A stretch of 50,708 nucleotides of DNA from the NCBI GenBank assembly GCA_946803715.1, contig CAMPET010000109.1, positions 140,383 through 191,090 on the forward strand, in the 5' to 3' direction. This DNA comes from Beroe ovata. Taxonomy: Eukaryota > Ctenophora > Nuda > Beroida > Beroidae. The position numbers and the translations under genes are program-made. Of the stretch, positions 45,481 to 50,708 are shown piece by piece (the first letter of the stretch is position 1; every line of letters starts with the position of its first letter). Under the pieces are notes generated by a model. It was given only the letters and a program-made list of their open reading frames with translations. It made no database searches and had not been told where the DNA came from.

Positions 45481-45933
45481 AATCAATACCATCGATGACG
45501 ATCGACAAATTAAACAGAAGGGCCAGGATGGAATTGAAATTTAACAACAGTGCACAATACACTTCACCGTCACGGTCACCATTGAATCTCATGATACAGA
45601 TAAGCAGCGAAAGTGAAGCCGATGAACGATGCGGATACAGATTTTAAGTCTTCCTCTCAGTCTCACAACCCATGAGATTGTGAACAGTCATCAGTCCTAC
45701 ATTCCTACTCATTATCAAAACCACCTTTAAAAGGTGACCTTTTAGTCACCTATTCTAGTCTATACTTTGATGCAGGTGAGTGTGACCGTGACAACAAGAT
45801 CATTTCGTAATATCATACCATGAATCATGATGAGGCATGATGTATCTTCTAAATTTTAACAAAGTGTCCAATGTCGAATTCGGAATAACAGGAAAGTGGA
45901 AGAGGTATTGGTGGGATGAAACTCCTAAAATCC

Positions 45934-48900
45934 TTAGTAACTATCCCAACGAGCCGCTTCCTGTTCTTCCTTTGCCACCATGTTAACCCAGGGCTTGAGA
46001 TAACGAACCTCCTCATCCATATCTACCCATCTTTCCTCTTCGGGTACCTGGGAGGGAAATGTCCATCAGGAGGGGAAATGAAAGCAAGTCACTGTTGTTT
46101 CATTTTGTTGCAAAGTTATAACTGATCTATTTGAAGTTTAACAAGAACTATGCAAGTGCTTGGAAGCTACAGACTACAGACTACACTACTACAGAGTTTC
46201 TGAATAAGAGTTTCTGAATAAGAGAAATGAAAGTCAAGACACACACACTCGACCGGATACAAGGGTCAAGAAAACACCCCTTTACATTTACAAGGCTATC
46301 ATAATAACAAAGAAATTGCTATGATATTTAAGATAATACTTTTGATTATTATTAAATTGTCGTTAACGAGCTGCACCCTATGAAATGTCTCCTTGGATAT
46401 CAGTTTCCTTGGATATTAGTAGCATACAGATCGGAAAAGGTGGACTGTCAAGGTAAGCTTGGCACGTTTACTGCTATCATGAGTGAGGATTTCCCCGAGA
46501 CTCGAACTAGCAACCATCCGACAGAGGGAAATAGCTCTTACCCACTCAACCAAGCACAATATTTTTGACCACACAGAAAAGTTCGTGGTGACTTCAGTCT
46601 TAATCGTATCATCATGTCAGTCTTAATCTTATTGTGATAGAAGCATCGGCAATCAACACTGGGAATTTGAGTTCAAGTTCAAAGAGTTCTCTAGCGGATT
46701 TCACCGCGAATGATACGACAGTCTATCCGTTGCAACGCACACACACACGCACACAGTACACACACACACACAGGTCCATCTCATACCTCTCTCACTCTGG
46801 GACTCATGCACCGTTTCTGTGGGGAGGGGTGTCCATCATTTTACTGTGGCTAGGAGGGACAACATACTCAGAGCACCCATCCCTCCTCCGCTTACACCAC
46901 CATTTAGCGATGCACAACGCCATCCCTATCTCAATTAACTGGAACACCGTGAAGAAGGAGAACCCAACGAACAGATCCACTGTTCCTCCAAATTCGGCAA
47001 TCACGTTTTGGGGCTCATACGCTTTCGTCTGCTCAACCTCGTCCACTTTCACTTGATCGTAGTAGATATGGAGTCTGGCCATGTTCTCCCGGGCATATTG
47101 GAAAGTTGGGGGAGGAGACTTGTGCACTTTGTCCCTCAGGAACCGGTCAAAGTACTCCTCAGTGGGTGGAAAAGTGGAGGAAGAGCTCTCGACAGACCAC
47201 TCGTAGTACTGACATGGTTCCGGGCACGGATCAAGGACCACTTTCTGCTTGCGTATAGCATACTCCACATACACCTGACACGTGTACTGTTCAACATAGC
47301 CGCAGATGTGCCGTGAGTATCTCGACTGATAGATTGGGTTCCTGAGGGGGTCATGGTTTGATCTCTTCATCCGTCCTTCTATCCTTGATAGAGCGAGAAC
47401 CTTGTGTTCGTCCTGATAATCGAGTTTTCTCATCAGTCCGTCTAGGACACTCGTCTTGCCCAGCGTGTATAGCCTCTCCGCAAGGAACCAAGGAATGCAA
47501 CCACATTTCTCGATCATTACGTTGATCTTCTGTCGCTGAAGACACTCTCTCACAGTCTCATAATGTTGATCGTGTTTTGCAAACTTGCTCAGCACGTTTT
47601 TGCACGTTCCATGCGGTGCACTGAGCCGAGTGAAGTGGAACGCACTCAGTTTCAGGAAAACTTCTGACCCGGGCGGCACGACCGAACCACCCAAATTCAG
47701 CATCACAGTTTCATCATGATTCCTGACAAAGACGAGGAAACCCTTGGTCGGAGTGGTGAAAACGTAGTCCTTGACATTTGCATCCAGGTCGAGAGACAGA
47801 CCACCCTTGTGTCCACCCGTACTTTGCTGGAGGGAGCCGTCATCATTCAGCTCAAAACACTCGCCAATCTCCGTCATTTGGGAGTAGATATGGAAATCCT
47901 CCTGAGGTATGCGGTATCCCTGGCTGTGGAATGAGTAGTCGTACTCCCCGACCAACATGTGGTAGAGGTCCTCCCGAAACCTCAGCACGAGCGAGCCCTC
48001 CTCCACTTCCCATTCCAGGAAATCTGAGTATGCAGCCTTGTCGATATAATCGAGATCCCCAACATCATCGTTATGCTCGAGCAACTCCATCATGAGCAAC
48101 TCAAACTCCTGGAACAACTTGGGCTGGTCCTCCAGGGCCACCTTGAACTCCGTGTAGTTGAAACTGTTCTCGTTACAGATCGTTATGGCGGGAAGAGTGA
48201 CATTCTTCCGCCAATGAGTGGTCGACTCGTTAAAGGAGTTGTACTGGAAGTAGTCGTCAAATAGCTTGTACACCATGTACCCAGTGAAGAAGATTAGGGT
48301 AACACTGACCACGAACCAGATAGCCCGACACCACTTAGGTCGACCACGCACCCTCAACACCTGAAATTTGGTATTGTCATGGCGTGTGACGCCCCGTTTG
48401 TTAGATCCCCCCTCGCAAGACACATTTGAACCACTGTCTCCAGTGTGAGGATACAAACTTGATAGTAGTCACTGGCGAGGTCCTGAAACCCGAACATCTC
48501 AAATGGAGGGCGTGATTCCGGTTTTTCCTCGTCATCCTTCCTTGGGGATCCGGGATCCTTGGATGGGAAGCCTTTCTCGTAGGCATCCATCCGAATTACA
48601 ACCATCTCACTGTTCAGGTAAAGACGATAACAAATGGCAAGCGATCAAAAAAGGATACAAAGTCAACTCGCAAAGTAGCCGTCCATTAAGGATGTCCATT
48701 CCCCCTGGACCTCCAGGGGTCCTTTCCACCTGGCCTCCCCCCGACATTCCCCTTATACCCATACATTACTACTCACAGCGAACCCTCCCCACATGACGTC
48801 CTCTATGGACGGCCCGCACTGAGACGCATTATATCGTGTATCGACAATGTCCACAGTGTGGGCTCCAAACTGGTGAACTAGCACAGATGACAAAACAAGA

Positions 48901-50109
48901 GAGCTCCCTACCAGGCAATATATAATAGGGGGAGTTGTAGATCTAATGAATAAGGGGGAGAGAGGATGGGGAGAGCAGGGGGTGGGGGTGTAGTTTGTCC
49001 TCGCCCCCCTCTCATCATATAATTCATCTCAGGACAATGGTTCTGAGCTCGGTGTCGATAACCGATTTATATATGGCGAACAGATATACAATAGTGATAC
49101 ACACACGCACACATCAATTACGTGTCAGGATGCATTCTCATTGAAATGAGGCCTCACTCCCGTATACGGGGTTTAACTTTCAATTTGTAGAGAGAGTGGT
49201 AGAATGGTAATGAGTAATAGGATGGTCATAAAGTCGAGATTCCTTATTCTGGCGAAGAGAATTATTGCTTGTGACGATGGTAATAAAATGCTGTTATTCA
49301 TCATGATTTGTGTGAAATCATCGTAACCAGTGTGTATGTTAACTTACCACCATACGCTCGATAGCGAGCTGAGATGCCCTCAGTCCTCTGAAGTATCGCA
49401 GTTGTAGATCGATATCGTCAATTCTGCTCAAAGCAGTCTGAAACAAAGAGTGAATACTATTTTGATAAGTGGATAAAAACTTCAGTCAAATCTCACTTGA
49501 AGTACTGTTATAGTAGTGATATATGTCGTATACCATACCATGGCGTCGCTGTTGTTGGCCTCATTGTAATACCAGTCGTCCCATTTCAAACCAAGCTCAC
49601 ACTGGTTACTACGCTGGAAGTAATATCTGCCGGGCAAAAGAGTAAGTTAGTGACACGTCGTAATGATAATGTCCATTGTTCACCAATCACTGAGAAGTTT
49701 CTCGTATAGCATCTGTTCACTTTCCACACGTGCAGAAAATTGGACAGAATATGATCTCTGACATTGAACAGGCATGTTTCGCACAGACCTCACATATGGC
49801 ATCCTAATTTTGTCGATGAATGCAAGGAACCCAGTGTTTCGGACAGGTTCGATTCTCCCACTCTTCGGAACTTGTGACTTAGGGAGCATATCAACTGTCA
49901 AATCGTGCTGGATCTGAAAGAGAATGAGGGGTTCAAATGCTGAGATGAAAAGATTTGTCTGAGGTATAATATTACTTGACAAAACATACACGTGATCGTG
50001 TATGTAAAATGTATACCTTGGGTTGTGGAAAGTCACCAGGCGCTTTGACAATACCAAATCGGGCAACAGTACTGCCCACAACACCAACTCTAGCAACAGC
50101 AGACGACAT
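45934..50109 (-). CDS. UQCRB: UQCRB-like complex III subunit 7 with N-terminal extension (about 204 aa)
   Basis: Exons 50109-50017, 49913-49684, 49626-49539, 49437-49348 and 46047-45934. The last three encode YYFQRSNQCELGLKWDDWYY, a RIDDIDLQLRYFRGLRASQL stretch and VPEEERWVDMDEEVRYLKPW ending ARWDSY. They align along human UQCRB (WYYNAAGFNKLGLMRDD, YNDRMFRIKRALDLNLKHQI, LPKEQWTKYEEENFYLEPYL). UQCRB is a matrix-side subunit of cytochrome bc1. The first two exons add about 107 residues (MSSAVARVGVVGSTVARFG, later RNTGFLAFIDKIRMPYVRSV) not found in human UQCRB; the start looks like a targeting peptide. As read, joining exon 2 (ends TG) to 49626 (starts A) makes TGA. An acceptor 20 nt further in (TG/T) keeps the frame but drops YYFQRS. 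The last intron (3.3 kb) contains the whole DEG/ENaC gene. Confidence 0.75.
46484..46558 (-). mobile_element. tRNA-derived SINE head or degenerate tRNA-like sequence
   Basis: On the minus strand TGGTTGAGTGGGTAAGAGC fits an RNA polymerase III A box, and GCTAGTTCGAGTCTCG fits a B box about 35 bases later. The acceptor stem does not close well, so a SINE relic is preferred over a functional tRNA. Confidence 0.5.
46738..46773. repeat. (CA)n microsatellite
   Basis: CA repeat with CG and GT interruptions just downstream of the DEG/ENaC stop codon. Confidence 0.95.
46804..48605 (-). CDS. DEG/ENaC-family amiloride-type cation channel (562-567 aa)
   Basis: Exons 48605-48459 and 48360-46804, phase 0, split by a 98-bp intron. 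Start at 48605 (MVVIRMD) or 48590 (MDAYEK). Topology is that of the family. There is a cytosolic N-terminus, then TM1 in AIWFVVSVTLIFFTGYMVY followed by LPAITICNEN (the hallmark after TM1). A large extracellular loop carries Cys-rich segments (EKCGCIPWF, DPCPEPCQYY) and N-glycosylation sites NVT and NYT. TM2 lies in GGTVDLFVGFSFFTVFQLIE with GFS at the selectivity-filter GxS. A short basic tail KWWCKRRRDG follows. The expected His-Gly gating motif before TM1 is not evident; FEMFGFQDLAS occupies that position. Trimeric plasma-membrane channels for Na+, gated by peptide, acid or force. Gene lies wholly in an intron of the UQCRB-like gene, same strand. Confidence 0.93.
48606..49347. other. 5' flank of DEG/ENaC within the UQCRB intron
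   Basis: No exon recognised. Should contain the DEG/ENaC promoter. A G-rich tract is listed separately. Confidence 0.6.
48954..48988 (+). promoter_or_regulatory. Potential G-quadruplex tract
   Basis: Four runs of four or more G (GGGGG, GGGG, GGGGG, GGGGG) within 35 bp, separated by GA-rich or single-base loops, about 350 bp upstream of the DEG/ENaC start. Functional role is speculative. Confidence 0.4.
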
Positions 50110-50659
50110 TGTGATCTAGTTTACATATGGGTTAGTAGATATGTGTATCAGAATGGATTTAGTAGTTATTGTAAACATATGAACAAGATATAACTCTGCA
50201 TACCTTATAGACATAGGAACTAAACTAATATATTATGTAAACAACGAAAACTTGATCATATCTACAGTCCATACATTACATTAAATTTTAACTTATAAAC
50301 TGTCTTCGATAAAGGTTTTATAAGTTGTCAAAGTGCGCCTATAATTGAAAATAAATCTATCAGTTAAAAAGGTATACAAATGCAGTCTCAGTAGTAAATG
50401 CGTAATGACATACAGTTATTGGATTATTTTTTACAATCAGAGAAAACAGCATCAATGTAAGTATATAAAACCCAAACAAATAAATAATTTGATCATAGAT
50501 GATAATCATAGAGCTATATATTGGGTGGTGAAAAACACTTAAAATTAAATGAAAAATCTGAATTATTACAGAACGTGCATGATAACAAAACTTTAAATCG
50601 TGGTTCCGGTATGCAATTTGATGGAACAATGGCAACAAAAAGCGGCGTAACAGCCTTAC
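50110..50659. other. AT-rich region upstream of the UQCRB-like gene
   Basis: Expected to hold its promoter. A minus-strand frame open from 50691 to 50360 is hydrophobic but AT-driven and not convincing. Confidence 0.5.
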
Positions 50660-50691
50660 ATTCTCCTTTAGTCGATCAATAATGCCGATGC
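50660..50691 (-). CDS. Possible 32-nt internal exon of a gene running off the window
   Basis: CTTTTATTTTCAG acceptor, then codons for IGIIDRLKEN, then a GTAAGG donor. Splice sites on both sides and an open frame make an exon plausible, but no partner exon was identified. It might be an upstream exon of the UQCRB-like transcript or another gene. Confidence 0.25.
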
Positions 50692-50708
50692 CTGAAAATA
50701 AAAGATTG

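Larger units (their letters stand above)
46112..46803. other. Intronic/intergenic stretch without gene
   Basis: Inside the last UQCRB intron and downstream of the DEG/ENaC stop. Holds a tRNA-derived SINE head and a microsatellite. Confidence 0.65.

Noticed and set aside
39799-46111. True tandem duplication of the sirtuin-like gene
   Set aside because: The second copy starts abruptly at an N inside an exon, and the left copy ends at the same N in sequence that continues only on the right. Overlapping haplotype contigs explain both edges.
43070-46125. Plus-strand 70-90-codon frames starting M-K-L-L-K-S at 43070 and 45916
   Set aside because: They are the antisense of the last UQCRB exon, which has a proper acceptor, stop and homology on the minus strand.
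46484-46558. Functional tRNA gene
   Set aside because: A- and B-box-like motifs are present, but the stems do not pair as a proper cloverleaf; a SINE relic is more likely.

Overview
This is eukaryotic nuclear DNA from an animal. Genes are split by short introns (mostly 55-450 bp) with GT..AG borders, and the window carries a DEG/ENaC channel, a mitochondrial bc1 subunit, MOCS1, WDR75, a PNRC-type decapping cofactor and a class IV sirtuin relative. Compact genes, abundant small foldback elements and high allelic divergence suggest a non-bilaterian animal, most plausibly a sponge; that is an inference, not a proof.

Layout. 1-1.96 kb: microsatellite and intergenic DNA. About 2-15.6 kb (+): a giant golgin-like coiled-coil gene whose core is one 9,375-bp exon; its 5' introns hold three tandem-repeat arrays, including a 58-bp satellite. 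17.8-21.2 kb (+): two head-to-tail paralogous genes for small proteins with a GDAP2-type macro domain. 21.3-24.1 kb: AT-rich intergenic. 24.1-24.6 kb (-): PNRC-type gene. 24.6-27.2 kb: intergenic, with an E-box cluster. 27.2-31.6 kb: repeat-rich locus with an unrecognised gene, present twice. 31.9-50.1 kb: a run of minus-strand genes: WDR75, MOCS1, a sirtuin-like gene, and a UQCRB-like gene whose last intron contains a complete DEG/ENaC gene.

Assembly. Five single N bases (17369, 19000, 29218, 36907, 43265) are contig joins. At four of them sequence from the end of the left contig reappears at the start of the right contig with a few percent divergence and indels. These look like unmerged haplotype overlaps, so the second sirtuin copy, the second macro-gene exon and the second 27-31 kb block are probably alleles. 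This lets allelic differences be read directly, including two foldback elements inserted at different sites in the two haplotypes.

Functions. MOCS1 makes cyclic pyranopterin phosphate in mitochondria; its intron donor overlaps a stop codon so that an unspliced message would end in the Gly-Gly tail of MOCS1A. UQCRB is a respiratory complex III subunit, WDR75 acts in 18S rRNA processing, and PNRC bridges decapping. The sirtuin-like protein keeps the fold motifs but has Phe in place of the catalytic His.
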